Program-made: the position numbers and the translations under genes
Shown: piece by piece, positions 33,000 through 44,849 of the stretch
Layout of the letters: each line of letters opens with the position of its first letter
Numbering within the stretch: position 1 is the first letter of the stretch
Notes under the pieces: generated by a model
Told to the model about the DNA's origin: nothing
The model's database searches: none
Seen by the model: only the letters and a program-made list of their open reading frames with translations
Source: Omphiscola glabra
Taxonomy: Eukaryota; Mollusca; Gastropoda; Lymnaeidae
Length of the DNA: 64,000 nucleotides
Direction of reading: 5' to 3'
Assembly: GCA_964017045.1 (NCBI GenBank)
Contig: OZ024806.1
Location: forward strand, 8,328,488-8,392,487

Positions 33000-35990
33000 T
33001 TTTCATTAATAAGTACCGGTTAACCCCCCCCCCCCCCACACACACACTCCCTTTTCACTTACCCCCACTCATCACTAAAAGAATTAAAAACAGTTGGCTA
33101 ATGAAATGAACCAGATAAAACTCGTGATATTTTATGGACTTTTATTATTATTATTATTTTACCTGTTATTTCAGTTTATTTATATATATTTTACTTTTTA
33201 ATAAAAAAAAAAAAACAAGTAGCAGAAACGAATCTGAAAAATAAACATTGCAATATAATATTTGGCCATATCGGTGTAAAACTCTAAAAAATTGTGACAT
33301 CGAACTTTCATAAAACCATACGGTGTTCTGATAATAAAAATAAATAATATTCGATAAATATTATTGTGGATAAAATTAATTGTTAACATACCTCTAAATA
33401 TTGAAATATAGTTTCTGGTACATGAACGAGTATTTGAAAAAAACAAACAAATTCTTTGCCGTTTTTCGACATTACCAATATAATTTGTGCGGTCCATCGT
33501 GTAACGCTCAGGAGTACGTGTACCATGGGCTGTGAATAGATGATAGTGATCTACAGTGATAACCAATAATTGCCAATAACAAAATAATTGCAGACATTAC
33601 GTCATTTTCAGGAACATGTTACTTCTTTAATTGTACTCCTCACTTCCGGGGTCACTCTTTAGTAAAACACTTGCGTTTGTATAGAATAATATTTTAATTC
33701 ATTTAATGCTTTTTAAATATAAAAAATATAAAAGCAGCGTGTCCCATAACTTAGCCAAGGGCTATATATACCTTACAAATCTTTACAAAAAAATAATGCA
33801 TTTACTTCCCTTAATTTATTTTAAAATGTTTACCTCTCCATATTTTTGGGGGAAGGAAATTAGGAACGAAAGAAAATGTACGCGGCAAACACGGAGCACG
33901 TGTAGCGGTTGTGTGTTGTTTATTTCTTGTATGCCTGGTGTGTGGATCTATTTTTGCAAAACGGTAAGTAGCATTGTGAAATTATTCAACTTCAGGGAAA
34001 TTCCCAATGACAAAACTGAATGTAGGCAAAACAAACGATGCGTTTATGTACCAAGGCTTGACCAAGGGCACTTAAGTTTAAGGCTAAAAAACTTAGGACA
34101 CACCAACACATGATATTATAATGATGAAATACATCGCGGCACAGCTTTATTAGTAATTAATAGTAATTAGTAATTATGTATGTCAGCATTGTCAGTAAAA
34201 AGAGTCAAACGATAATCAGTATCAATCATCATACTTAATACAGTTTAGGAGGAAAAGATGTTCATCGGTCTGAACAATTACAATGTCGTCAATATTATTT
34301 GAGAGATCATTATATGATAGTATTGATACTCGCATTAATTCCAAAACTTAGTCACATTTACCGATTTAGTGACTAACGATGCACATGTTTTCAGGATTGT
34401 AGTTATAATTTAATTACGGTCATACTTGTTAATATATCATATGGCCTCTATTTGTTACTATTATTATAATAGGTAGTCATTACTCTGTAGCTTGTGTATC
34501 AAAGTCTTTTATCAACAATGGCGTATTGGCATGTTCATGGTATTTATATATTGGTAAATTTTTTTATTTTTTTTACTGTACCAAGTCCAATCTATTATTA
34601 CTCTGGGTGACATGATTCCCAAATTAAAAAGATGCATCTCATATATATCCCTGTCTCTGCGTCGTCTGTTAAAAAGTAAAGATAAATCATAAGTTAAGCT
34701 AAAAATAGAATGAAAGGTCTTAGACTAGAGTTAGAGGTTTATTATAAATATTTTTCACAACTAATAATCTATGTTGAAAATATCAAAATTTTATTGCAAC
34801 TGAGTGAAATTAAACTGCATTTTAATTAAAGAGGGCGGGCTATTGATCGATTTCACTTTTTTGGCGGGGAATCGCGTGTGTCTGTGTAGTCTTGTACAGG
34901 GCATGAGTGAAGCATCAGTGACGCGGAGGTCGACGGGGCTGGCTTTGTTGAAAGCATAGAGGCTGCCACTCACTTTGTTCAAATTTCCCAAGATTTGGCC
35001 AAACATTTTCCCAAGGCTATAAAAAAAAACCCACCAATAAAGAGGGTTTTTGTTTAAAATGGTTTTTCTATAACTAATTCAGTAATGGCTTTAATTAATG
35101 CATCAGAAATACACCGGACAGGTTATTTTTTTACAAGGTTTATTACATCCATTAAGTTACAAAAATGTATATAATTTATTTATTATTTATTTTAAAAAAA
35201 TGTTTATAAAATATCAAAACATATCTTACCTCCATATACTCTAGTAAAAAAATCCTCAAAATGTGTAATAGAGGCGCATATATTAATGTAGTTGCAACTT
35301 TTCATGAAATGCGCCCTTTGTTACTGTCTTGAATAACAATACAATACATATTAAAACACCTTTTTTTTTCATTGACAATTCTGAAGCCTTTTTTTTTTAA
35401 TCAGGGAAAGCCATTTTTGAGAAATTTCAAGAAAATGATCATTTCGATGGTTGATTAGGTATGTTGTTATGGTCAGGAAAATATCCAGCAATAAACAACT
35501 CATTCTTCACTATTTGTTTATCTTCTGTGACTGGGTTTTTTATATTTATTTTTATAAATTGAATTTTGCTATCTGTAGACTTTGCACTTCCAGAATTATT
35601 TTTGTGTTTCACCATGTGCTTTTATTTCATCAATTAGGACCTTTTTGCATTTTTCACTGAAAATTTGCAATATAATTTAATAAAAGCTAGAGACTTCATT
35701 ATTTTTTTTATTGCTTTAGCCAATCTTTTAATGAGGATGTTTTAGTTTTAGCAATTCCAAGTACACAATTTGATTATTCCATTTTTACATATTTATTCTG
35801 TATGCCAGTCTAAGTGATTGTACACTCATCGGATTGTAGTTTTTATGATAGTTTGTAGTTGCACGAATAAAGAATTTATTTCTGAGCCTAAAAGCACCCC
35901 TTCCACAAATTTCATAGTATTACGAACTATGGCTTAACCGGTGCTGTATTATTTATAATTGAAAAAGATTTATTATCAGTGGCATTAAAA
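33000..35990. other. Intergenic stretch, no gene recognised
   Basis: Long AT-rich region with a C-run at about 33024-33037. The open frame at about 33706-34113 has no recognisable domain. A short segment near 34880-34935 on the minus strand weakly recalls a GMC oxidoreductase motif (see findings). I see no shared repeat. Confidence 0.4.
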
Positions 35991-35994
35991 AGTA

Positions 35995-36415
35995 CAACCA
36001 ACGTCCATTAACAAAAATTACACCCAACCTCCATTTAAAAAGTAGAACAAGCCTTCATTAAAAAGTACAACCAACCTCCATTTAAAAAGTACAACCAACC
36101 TCCATTTAAAAAGTACAACCAACCTCCATTTAAAAAGTACAACCAACCTCCATTAAAAAAAGTACAACCAACCTCCATTAAAAAAAGTACAACCAACCTC
36201 AATTTAAAAAAATGTACAACCACTCTCCATTTAAAAAGTAGAACCAGCCTTCATTAAAATGTACAACTAACCTCCATTTAATAAGTACAACCAACCTCCA
36301 TTTAAAAAGCACAACCAACCTCCATTTAAAAAGTAGAACCAGCCTTCCTTAAAATGTACAACCAACCTCCATTTAAAAAGCACAACCAACCTCCATTTAA
36401 AAAGTACAACCAACC
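35995..36415. repeat. Minisatellite, 24-bp unit, about 17 copies
   Basis: The unit is AAAAAGTACAACCAACCTCC ATTT, with variants AAAGTAGAACCAGCCTTCAT and AAAATGTACAAC. It is in frame on the minus strand as a Trp/Leu/Phe-rich octapeptide repeat, which I attribute to the unit length. Confidence 0.92.
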
Positions 36416-36424
36416 TCGCAGATC

Positions 36425-37190
36425 TTAAAGCTTGAAAGTTGTGAAACATTTTAAAACATTGCTCTCTTTTTATGAATTTTCAAACAAGTTTCTCTTAAGT
36501 TAAAATTTCCCAAGGTTGCGTCTGATTTTCATAATTATTCCCCAGATCCCTAGCGAGTTCTTTAGTTAATGTTCTCCAGCAAATGAGGAAATGAGTAACT
36601 GTTTGTATAGTAAATAATAATAACCAGAGTGTTTTTTTTGGTCGTTGGACGCACGCGAACGGCATACCGGCACCTTCTTTTTTTTTTTTTTTTTTGGATG
36701 TATTTTTCAAGTAACTTGACAATTTTATGGTTGGTCCATTAAAACTGTGCGTGCCGGCGTCTTCGTGGAAGGGGCGGCAAAAAGCTTGGCCCGCCCAACC
36801 CTAGTAGTTACGCCACTGCGTGCGAACGGTAGATATTGTTGGTGAAATGTAAAAGAAAAAAACATTGATTATTTCTTAACCACCTTTCCTGGTAACAAAA
36901 TGGCCAGGCTTTTAACTGACACGGGGCCAGGATACTCGAAAATAATGATGACTGCTGTCACTGTTAATATTTCTGAAGCTGATCTTTCTAAGCAACACTA
37001 CGAATGACTGACCGGACGGCTGGGCCTATGATAAAAAATGTCGAAATGCCCAAATAAGGTTCAACCCATAACCGGCGTCACTCGATTTTGGACACCCGCT
37101 CCCCCTTTTTTTCCCATCTTGACAAATGTGTCACCTAATTTAGTAATTCTTTCAATAGTTCGTACAAAATCGTGACCACCACCACCGTTG
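36425..37190. other. Intergenic stretch with a short dispersed repeat
   Basis: It holds a T-run at about 36678-36695 and, at about 36755-36825, the AAGCTTGGCCCGCCC to TACGCCACTG repeat seen at 22880. Nothing else was recognised. Confidence 0.4.
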
Positions 37191-37195
37191 AGTGA

Positions 37196-37480
37196 TTGTC
37201 GGGTGGCCGAGCGGTCTCAAGTGAGTCGATCCCAGGTTTGTGGACTGGAGCTCCATCCCCAGAAAAAAGCGTAGACTAGCAAAAACACCAGCAGCACCCC
37301 CGTGGTGGACGGGACTCGTTAACCTTGGGGCGGAAACTCATCTAAGAGAAGGACACTCTAAATTCAAACCCCGGGGGTGGTTTCCCGTAGGCGGTATGGC
37401 ATTAACACAATGAACATTTCGACAACTCCTGCGATGACACTGGTGTACAGCTGTATCGTCCACACATGATGTTTCAAGAA
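37196..37480 (+). mobile_element. Probable tRNA-derived SINE, copy 2 (5' complete)
   Basis: It begins GTCGGGTGGCCGAGCGGTCT, closely like the A-box end of a tRNA, followed by a degenerate B-box region (GGACTGGAGCTCCATCCCC). The body shares ACTCGTTAACCTTGG, ACTCATCTAAGAGAAGGA, TTCCCGTAGGCGG and ACAACTCCTGCGA with 12030-12482. The tRNA fold is not complete, so it is not called a tRNA gene. Its 3' end is lost after about 37480. Confidence 0.6.
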
Positions 37481-37644
37481 AGACGATAAGCTGTCTATGG
37501 CATGGGACAAGCTTATACCCCTAAAGAAAAATCCCGTTATTACAAAACACCTTCTCACATTGTCACAAATAAGTGACAAACCCCCTCCGCCCAAACCGCT
37601 TGACGCCTTAAGTGGGTTTTCCCCATTATAATATATTATATGAT

Positions 37645-37985
37645 AATTATATTGCTGTCAGAAACAGCCAGACACTGGAGTCGTACAAAACCGATTTGAA
37701 AACACATCTATTTCGCAAACACCCGTTGGGGGGATGTTGTCTACCATCTTTTCCAGCTAGCTATTGTCTCCTAGATGTATATTGACTTGTTTTGTTTATG
37801 GTTGCAAGGGATGAAAGACTTTGAATGGGTATGCTCGTATGTAGTTTTTGTAATGTTGCGTTTTGTATTTCAATGGGGTAAGATATAGATTGTTTCATTT
37901 CTCTTTTAATGTGGTTGACTTTTTACCGCGCTTCGAGCCTTTGGGGATGAAGCGTGATTTTCAAAAATGTTGAGTCTTGTTTTTC
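37645..37985 (+). pseudogene. LINE C-terminal fragment plus 3' UTR
   Basis: The plus strand encodes AVRNSQTLESYKTDLKTHLF followed by a few residues. The S..SFK..LKTHLF pattern is the usual C-terminal end of CR1/L2-like ORF2 proteins. Downstream the non-coding part includes CGCGCTTCGAGCCTTTGGGG, typical of the 3' UTR of such elements. Only the last few dozen codons remain. Confidence 0.65.
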
Positions 37986-37989
37986 CTGT

Positions 37990-39160
37990 AAAGAATGAAG
38001 TCCTACAGGACATTTTAGCTTGCCTTTACCGGACAGCGATCAATGCCTAAGTCGCCTAACACTAAAAGCAAGCGTCTCAGCAACCCGCGGGTCCCCGATC
38101 CTGCATCACACATTTCAATTTAAAAAAAAAAGACGTCCGCTTTAATTGGCAACCTGTACTTATTGCCGCTTAGTTAAGAGAAGGGGTTCACAACCCTTTT
38201 GAAACGCCGCATCCCCATTCGATTTCACGCCCCCCCCCCCCTCCCCCGAAATTAAATCGGATCAACAGTATTATAATAAAATAAATACATTTTAAAATAA
38301 TTCCTTTAATTAATTTGAAAGGAGCAACAAAAACATAACAATAAATGCAACAGTGCAATTATAATGCGCAAACAAAATTCACAACAAAATCCGCTGCTGT
38401 TCATTAGAATTGAAATAATCTAATTTTCTGGGGAGCTCCCCCCCCCCCCCCCCGGGACTCCTGGCTAAGACCCCCTGGTTTAATGACCCCCTCCCCTTAC
38501 CCCAACACTTAACATCTTGTGCACGTATTGGACAACTCGGGTGCTCCTTAAAATGCATTCAACACAGACCGGTTCAAATTATAACCATCTAGATAGGCCT
38601 AGGCACAACAGCGAAATAGCGTATAACTGCTACGTTTCGATAAGTGCTTCAGTGCTATGACATGCAACGCGTGCACGCCTCCAGAAAAACTTTACTCGTT
38701 CTCTGTTTCTTTATGATATTAAAAGTTACAATATCTGACTTTTCAATTTCCAGCAACACAATTTCTGAAGGGTCATTCGCTAGTTGTTGGTATATCATTG
38801 GTATAATATTGGTATATCATTGATATAATATTGGTATATCATTGGTATAATAGTGGTATATATTTTTTGCGCGCCTTCAATTCTTTATTTCAACGCTGCC
38901 ATTCAAATGAGACATTGATTTATGTGACTGCTGTTTCTTTTCCTTCAAAAAAAAATGTTTTTCAGTTTAAGGGTGCGAAATTAATTAGGCCATGGTTAGG
39001 GTAAAGACTGTTTGTGTGATCTGTAGGAAAGTATTTCTAGCCGGCTTCTGAAGTCTTGGAACAAGATATTTTCCTCTGTCTCGCTCAGTTTTGCAGTCGT
39101 GTGGAGATGTGGTCTCGCTCGCTGTTGTGGGTAATTCTCATTTACGGTAATCGTGCTCTT
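37990..39160. other. Intergenic stretch, nothing firm
   Basis: Near 38183 AAGGGGTTCACAACCCTTTT followed by C-runs (38230-38242, 38440-38453) recalls a decayed hAT end, but no partner end was found. A short TTGGTATATCATTGATATAA repeat lies at about 38790-38860. Confidence 0.4.
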
Positions 39161-39169
39161 GTTTTGTAT

Positions 39170-39355
39170 GCCAAACTGCAAAAGAGACTGTGACAAGTGA
39201 TTTGGGTATAAGGACCACTGCAAAAGAGACCGTGACAAGTGATTTGTGTATGAGGACCGACTCCACTCTGCCAAAGAGACTGTGACAAGTGATTTGGGTA
39301 TGAGGACCACTGCCAAAGAGACTATGACAAGCGATTTGTGTATGAGGACCACCGT
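39170..39355. repeat. Minisatellite, 42-bp unit, about 4 copies
   Basis: The unit is ACTGCAAAAGAGACTGTGAC then AAGTGATTTGGGTATGAGGACC. One unit carries an extra GACTCC insertion. Confidence 0.88.
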
Positions 39356-39439
39356 TTAGGAAAGAGGAAAAAAACAAACAACGTTTCTCGTACAGTAAAT
39401 AATGTGATTTAAGTATCAGCTTTGGCCCCATTCATCTTT

Positions 39440-39552
39440 TTGTGCCGCTACACGTTGTGTTTTGTGTCGCTACACGTTGTGTTTTGTGCCGCTACACGTT
39501 GTGTTTTGTGTCGCTACACGTTGTGTTTTGTGCCACTACACGTTGTGTTTTC
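39440..39552. repeat. Minisatellite, 22-bp unit, about 5 copies
   Basis: The unit is CGCTACACGTTGTGTTTTGT(G/T)(C/T). The copies alternate GTGCCG and GTGTCG linkers. Confidence 0.9.
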
Positions 39553-39986
39553 TGTTATGAGATCGATCAGCCGACGAGTAGAATGAAGAGAAGAAGACCC
39601 CCCACCCCCCTTTTTTTCCCCCAGCGATGATTGAATAATGGATGCTTATTTCTAATAGAGAGACCGGTGTTTGGAGAATGGATACTAAATAAGGGACTGG
39701 GGTTTGGAGAATGTATGCAAAATGAGTTTCTGGATTAGTGGAAACCGCCCCGCCTCACTCTCACGGAGTGCATTTTAAACTAAACTGTTTCAAAAACAAC
39801 CATGTATCCCCGAAGCTAAGGCTATCAGTATAAGCTATCCGCGTACCCATGGACAGAATCAACCCCAGCACCACTCGGGTGGTCCTCGTCCAATCGACGG
39901 ATGAACTGAGACAAAGGCATGCCACCATTATGTCGTTCATACTTAAAAATAGCTGCCTCATAAAATAAAAAAAGGAATCTGTAAAG

Positions 39987-40191
39987 CAGTTGGTCTCAAC
40001 CCTCCTAATGCCGCGACCCTTTAATACAGTTCCTCATGTTGTGGCGAACCCCCAAACACAAAATTATTTTCGTTGCTTCTTCATAACTGTAGAGTATATA
40101 GTATATGTGTTTTCCGATGGTCTTAGGCGATCCATGTGAAAGGATCGTTCGACCTCCCATGGGGTCGCGACCCACAGGCTGAGAACCGCTG
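39987..40191 (+). mobile_element. SPIN-like hAT MITE, copy 3
   Basis: It begins CAGTTGGTCTCAACCCTCCT and ends GGCTGAGAACCGCTG. Flanks CTGTAAAG (39979-39986) and CTGTAGAG (40192-40199) match at 7 of 8 bases with central TA. The interior keeps GCGACCCTTTAATACAGTTC, ATTATTTTCGTTGCT and TTTCCGATGGTCTTAGGCGA. It has no coding capacity. Confidence 0.92.
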
Positions 40192-40649
40192 CTGTAGAGA
40201 CACGACTCGTGAAACATGGAAGCCGGCCGCTGAAAATGGTTTGTTGTGACTGGGCCGCACGTAGAGAGGCAGACGTGCCTTTTCAAAAAATATATGCAGT
40301 CAAAAAACACGGTCAAGGGTATTTCTGTTTGATTCTACATAATTTGTTTTGAGGCCAGTTTCCTGCAATGTTACATGGAAGCATTGTGTGATGTAGTTTT
40401 TTTTCTTCTTCTACATTTAATCACATATACTTTAGAAAAACAGTAGACTATCGAGCCGAAGCTCATGAAGTCTTCCCTAACCTTAACCCTCCGCTAAACT
40501 CAACTGGCCATCAACTACTTCCCCAGGAGCCGGGAGCATTCCGCCCCTGAGGCAATCTCACCCACCCTTCCACTCGACTGACTATGCGAGTGAGGCGGCA
40601 CCAGAGAAGGAACGCATGGCGGGCCGGGGTGCTGCTTTCCCATGCATCC

Positions 40650-41092
40650 GGAAATTTGTTTGAAAGAAATTTCATGGACGGAAAATTGAAAAACAATATT
40701 TCAGTCCACATGTTTAAATTTCACGTCAAATTTCTGTTTGAACGCATTATTGTGTTTTAATATATAGCAGCGGTTCTCAACCTGTGGGTCGCGACCCCTT
40801 TGGCGGTCGAACGACCCTTACACAGGGGTCGCTTAAGACCATCGGAAAAAAAACATATTTATGAAGTAGCAACGAAAATAATTTTATGGTTGGGGGTCAC
40901 CACAACACAAGGAACTACCATTAAAGGGTCGCGGCGTAGGAAGTTTGAGAACCACTGATATATAGTATAGCGCGTTATAAAAGAAATATGACGAACATTT
41001 GATCGTGTGAACTGGAAAAAAAAAATTCGACCAAACTTCCGTCTATCGATTTTCCGCCGACGAAATTTCTTTCAAACAAATTTCCGGTAACC
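40650..41092. mobile_element. Palindromic MITE (family c), copy split by SPIN-like element
   Basis: The left arm (CATCCGGAAATTTGTTTGAA to CAAATTTCTGTTTGAACGCA) and the right arm (CGACCAAACTTCCGTCTATC to ACAAATTTCCGGTAACC) flank a 190-bp SPIN-like element at the centre. The flanking target duplication is poor (GCTGCTTT against GCTGTCAA), so the insertion is older than the SPIN-like insertion it carries. Confidence 0.8.
40768..40957 (-). mobile_element. SPIN-like hAT MITE, copy 4
   Basis: The plus strand begins CAGCGGTTCTCAACCTGTGG and ends GTTTGAGAACCACTG, so relative to the other copies it is inverted. It has a perfect 8-bp duplication ATATATAG at 40760-40767 and 40958-40965. It lies in the TA-rich centre of a palindromic MITE. 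Confidence 0.94.
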
Positions 41093-41310
41093 GCTGTCAA
41101 ACAGCACCCGGGCCGGACTTTCTAGGGCTGGGTGGATACGTTTTACGTCCCCCCCCCCCCTTTCCCACCCCGGGGGGACTCGTTGATGTTTTACAGACGC
41201 CCTCTTCGTGGTTTTCTGCGATGTGACTAACTCACACCGCAGCTGGGAAAGCAAGAGTTTGCCTAGGAGCAGTGCCCCCAAAGACTGCATATTTTTTTCA
41301 TCGTCGAAAG

Positions 41311-42340
41311 TTTCTTGTTTTGTAAACAATATGACTGAATATGTCGTATGTTCGTGGCAGTGGCTCAGTCAGGAGATGTTCATAACCTCTTATATATAAT
41401 ATATATTGCTAGTTGTGCGACTGCTTCCATTTCCGGATAGCGCGCAAAATGTAATTCCCGATAACTACGCTAAATGATATATATTTTTAAATAACGCAAC
41501 TGCGTTTGGTACGTAATATTTTCTTTTCGGAAAATGAAATCGTCTCAATTTAAGTATGGTGTAGTAAATATTTGATTTGAAAGTGGTTGGGACATCAGAA
41601 TATTAATAGTAGATTGGAAGTTCACGTAGTGCTGTCACCAATATTTGGCGGGCTATAACTAGTACTTAAAAAGCGTGCGAGAATCAATCAGTCAGTCTCT
41701 TTTATATCTCTTATTAAATTACTAACTCTTTCTTTCACTAACTTAATAGACAAATGTTCCAAGAAGAGTTTAATACATATTTCCTCGTAATTGCAACGTT
41801 TTTTGTTCAATGCCTCATACTCAATGCTTGTTCCTGGTGGCGACCTAAGACAAAACAAGCAGATTGCAGTCGTGTGTAATGTTATTGAGACACGCTTACC
41901 GGCTGGCAGATTGAGAGGAGACCAGCCAAGTACGTAGTTGTTTTAGTTAGTAGTAGCCATCAAAACACGACCTTAGGAGGTTTATGCGGTAATATTAAGT
42001 GTGTGATTGTTTTTTTTTTTTTGGTTGTTGTTGACGTGGCTTGCCAGCGCTGCTAGTATTGCGCGTCCCCGTACACTCTGAACTCTTCACACTCGCCTGG
42101 TCCCTTCTACCTGTTCCTTTCCCGACTTTCTTCTACCGTTACCGCCCACAATATGCCATCCCGTCGTCTCGCTTCCCCCGACCCAGTTCGACTCACTTAC
42201 CCACCAAGCTCGTGTAATGTGGTTCAAGAAATGTAAAATACATTATCTTGAGTAAAATATTTATTGTTTTTTTTTTTTTTTTGATTATTTTTGCCTCGTA
42301 CTTACTTTATAAACAAATAGGAATAGCGTTGTTTTTTGTT
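41311..42340. other. Intergenic stretch, nothing recognised
   Basis: AT-rich sequence with a T-run at about 42009-42022. Positions 42040-42220 are more C-rich and less repetitive, but show no splice-bounded reading frame. Confidence 0.4.
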
Positions 42341-42346
42341 TCTTTT

Positions 42347-42487
<141 letters not shown>

Positions 42488-43059
42488 TCTCTCCTCTCTC
42501 TCTCTCCTTCTCTATCTCATTTTAGGCTTCTTGTCATCTCTCTCATTCTCTCTCATTCTCTCTGTCTGTATCTCTATTTTTAGGTTTCTTGGCCACTGAA
42601 CTTGTATGGCAAGAGATCAGTACCGTGTCGACTTCATTCTCACTTGAACTGTAAGTAACTAGACTACCAAGGTTTAAGATACTTGGTGATACGGCTTGCA
42701 CGTACCAGACCCCCCCCCCCACACACACACACCCCACCCCATTGTTTCACACATATTAAAATATTTACTACACTTTTTATAAACTATTCGCATGTGCTGG
42801 AACACGAACTGCGCAATTTGTTGCCAACAACAGGCATTCATTGAGGACACATATTTTATAAAAGCATGTTATTTACATGCCTTATCGAACTAGACGAATG
42901 TCTTCTATGGTCCCCTTTCTTGTGTTTTAGGAGGGGGTGGAGGTGAGACATTGGGGACATAAAGCTACCCGACAACAGAGAAGGCCCCCCTAGAATGACG
43001 GTTCGATGAAATAATCCAAAAAAGATTCACGAGCAGACGTGTTTGATCAGTTGAACCGA

Positions 43060-43410
43060 TTGGTCCACTATTGGGACTGGTCCATTTTTGGGACTGGTCC
43101 ACTATCACTATTCCAACTGGTCCACTTTTCCGACTGATCCACTATTCCGACTGGTCCACTATTCCGACTGGTCCACTATTCCGACTGGCCCACTAGTCCG
43201 ACTGATCCACTATAGGGGCTGGTCCACTATTCAGAATGGTCCACTATTCCGACTGGTCCACTATAGGGACTGGTCCACTATTCAGAATGGTCCACTATTC
43301 CGACTGATCCACTATAGGGACTGGTCCACTATTCAGAATGGTCCACTATTCAGAATGGTCCACTATTCCGACTTGTCCACTATTCCGACTGGTCCACCAT
43401 TCCGGTTTCA
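43060..43410. repeat. Minisatellite, 18-bp unit, about 18 copies
   Basis: The unit is TGGTCCACTATTCCGACT. Variants TATTCAGAA and TATAGGGAC are interspersed in a partly regular order, suggesting a 72- to 90-bp higher-order pattern. Confidence 0.93.
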
Positions 43411-43884
43411 AGACGAAACAATAAATATCGGAGATATGTTCAATCATCGATTATATTTATATATGAAGTGTTTGTGTGTGTGTGTCTTACTTACCCTGGA
43501 CCAATAGCGTTTTGAGCTTTGCTTAACTCGACAGAGTTCTTCTGAAAGCATGCTTCATTGTGAATGGTTCTAAAACTAGGCGATCTGTGACACACCTGTG
43601 TTAACACTGTGTCTTTAACAAATCAGTATGTTCGACACTCGGAATTAGGAAAAAGGGCGTTCATTGTCATGCGGCCCCCATAAGCCCCTCCCCCCCAAAT
43701 GTTCCCCATCTAGTTCCCAAGTCTAGGACTTGACTTATTTTTTTCCGAAAACCCCCGTATCTCTATCTGTATCTCCAAAATGTAGCTCTCTGACTCTATA
43801 TCCTGACTGATTAGATACACATTGTAAAAGAAAGCTTACTCGCAACCTTGGTATAGCCGAATGGTCATTAACTTACCCGAAATC

Positions 43885-43968
43885 TCTCGCTCTGTCTCTC
43901 TCTCTCTCTGTCTCTCTCTCTCTGTCTCTTTCACTCTCTCTCGCTCTGTCTCTCTCTCCTCTCTCTAT
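43885..43968. repeat. (TC)n microsatellite
   Basis: TC repeats with GTCTCT interruptions, followed by a short (AT)n and ACAC tract. Confidence 0.93.
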
Positions 43969-44193
43969 ATATATACACACAAAACAGCAATGTATTTTAA
44001 GTACAGATACTTAAATGCACGACTTTCGGACCGGAACACGACAGACACTGCCTGCTTCAAAGCTTTGCGTCGGTTATGACCGGTTTTCATAATCTAGTTT
44101 CAGTGTTCTCTGTTCAGTGCCGTTAATGAGCTTGAAAATTAAAATAAATTTCAGCTTGAAATCTTCAGGGTTTCCTGTTTCCACCGGGCTACT

Positions 44194-44440
44194 AACATGG
44201 CTCCATCATCACACAACCAACGGGGTGTACTATCAACATGGCTCCATCATCACACAACCAACATGGTGTACTATCAACATGGCTGCATCATCACACAACC
44301 AACGTGGTGTACTATCAACATGGCTCCATCATCACACAACCAACGGGGTGTACTACTACCAACACGGCTCCATCATCACACAACCAACGGGGTTGTACTA
44401 CCACTATCATGGCTTCATCATCACACAACCAACGTGGTGT
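44194..44440. repeat. Minisatellite, 41-bp unit, 6 copies
   Basis: The unit is CATGGCTCCATCATCACACA then ACCAACGGGGTGTACTATCAA. Later copies gain a few bases (TACTACTACC). Confidence 0.93.
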
Positions 44441-44639
44441 CGTGGTACGCAAGGGGTTAACATCGTTCGACGTGCACGTTTAGGGCGCGTGTCCCATGTT
44501 CGGAACAGTGCTGGAACTGCGTGGCCGGGCGCTGCCTGAAATTGTTTGGCTCTAAACTTGGATTAGATTAGTGTTTTTTGTAATTTTTTTTATTATATTG
44601 AATTGAACACTCCTCTTCGCAACACATACAACGCTTCCA

Positions 44640-44697
44640 TTGTCTGCGTGTCTGCAGTGCTGCCATTGTCTGCAGTGCTGCCACTGTCTGCCGTTCT
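44640..44697. repeat. 18-bp repeat, TGTCTGCAGTGCTGCCAT
   Basis: About three copies of the unit in tandem. Confidence 0.75.
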
Positions 44698-44849
44698 GAA
44701 CATGTTGATCATGTAAAAGCCAATAATGCCTAGACTTACACAGACACACACGTAAAACAAAAAAGTGTGGTGGGGGGGGGGGGAATGGGGAATGGGACTT
44801 ATTCACAGAAAATAAATCGATGCTCGTTAATCAGCACAGGCGGAACACT

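Larger units (their letters stand above)
40438..41310. repeat. Dispersed repeat, copy 2, split by nested transposons
   Basis: It matches 26170-26615 in two pieces: 40438-40645 and about 41100-41310. The shared blocks are listed at the first copy. The break falls inside the GGTGCTGC to CACCCGGGCCGG section, which is continuous in the other copy (GGTGATGCTTACACAGCAAC). The extra 450 bp is a palindromic MITE with a SPIN-like element inside it. Confidence 0.7.

Noticed and set aside
33706..34113. Open frame of 135 codons
   Set aside because: AT-rich, no domain, no splice signals in keeping with an exon; likely chance.
37196..37270. tRNA gene
   Set aside because: The head resembles a tRNA A box, but no complete cloverleaf or CCA-ready acceptor stem can be formed, and the sequence continues into a repeat shared with 12030-12482.
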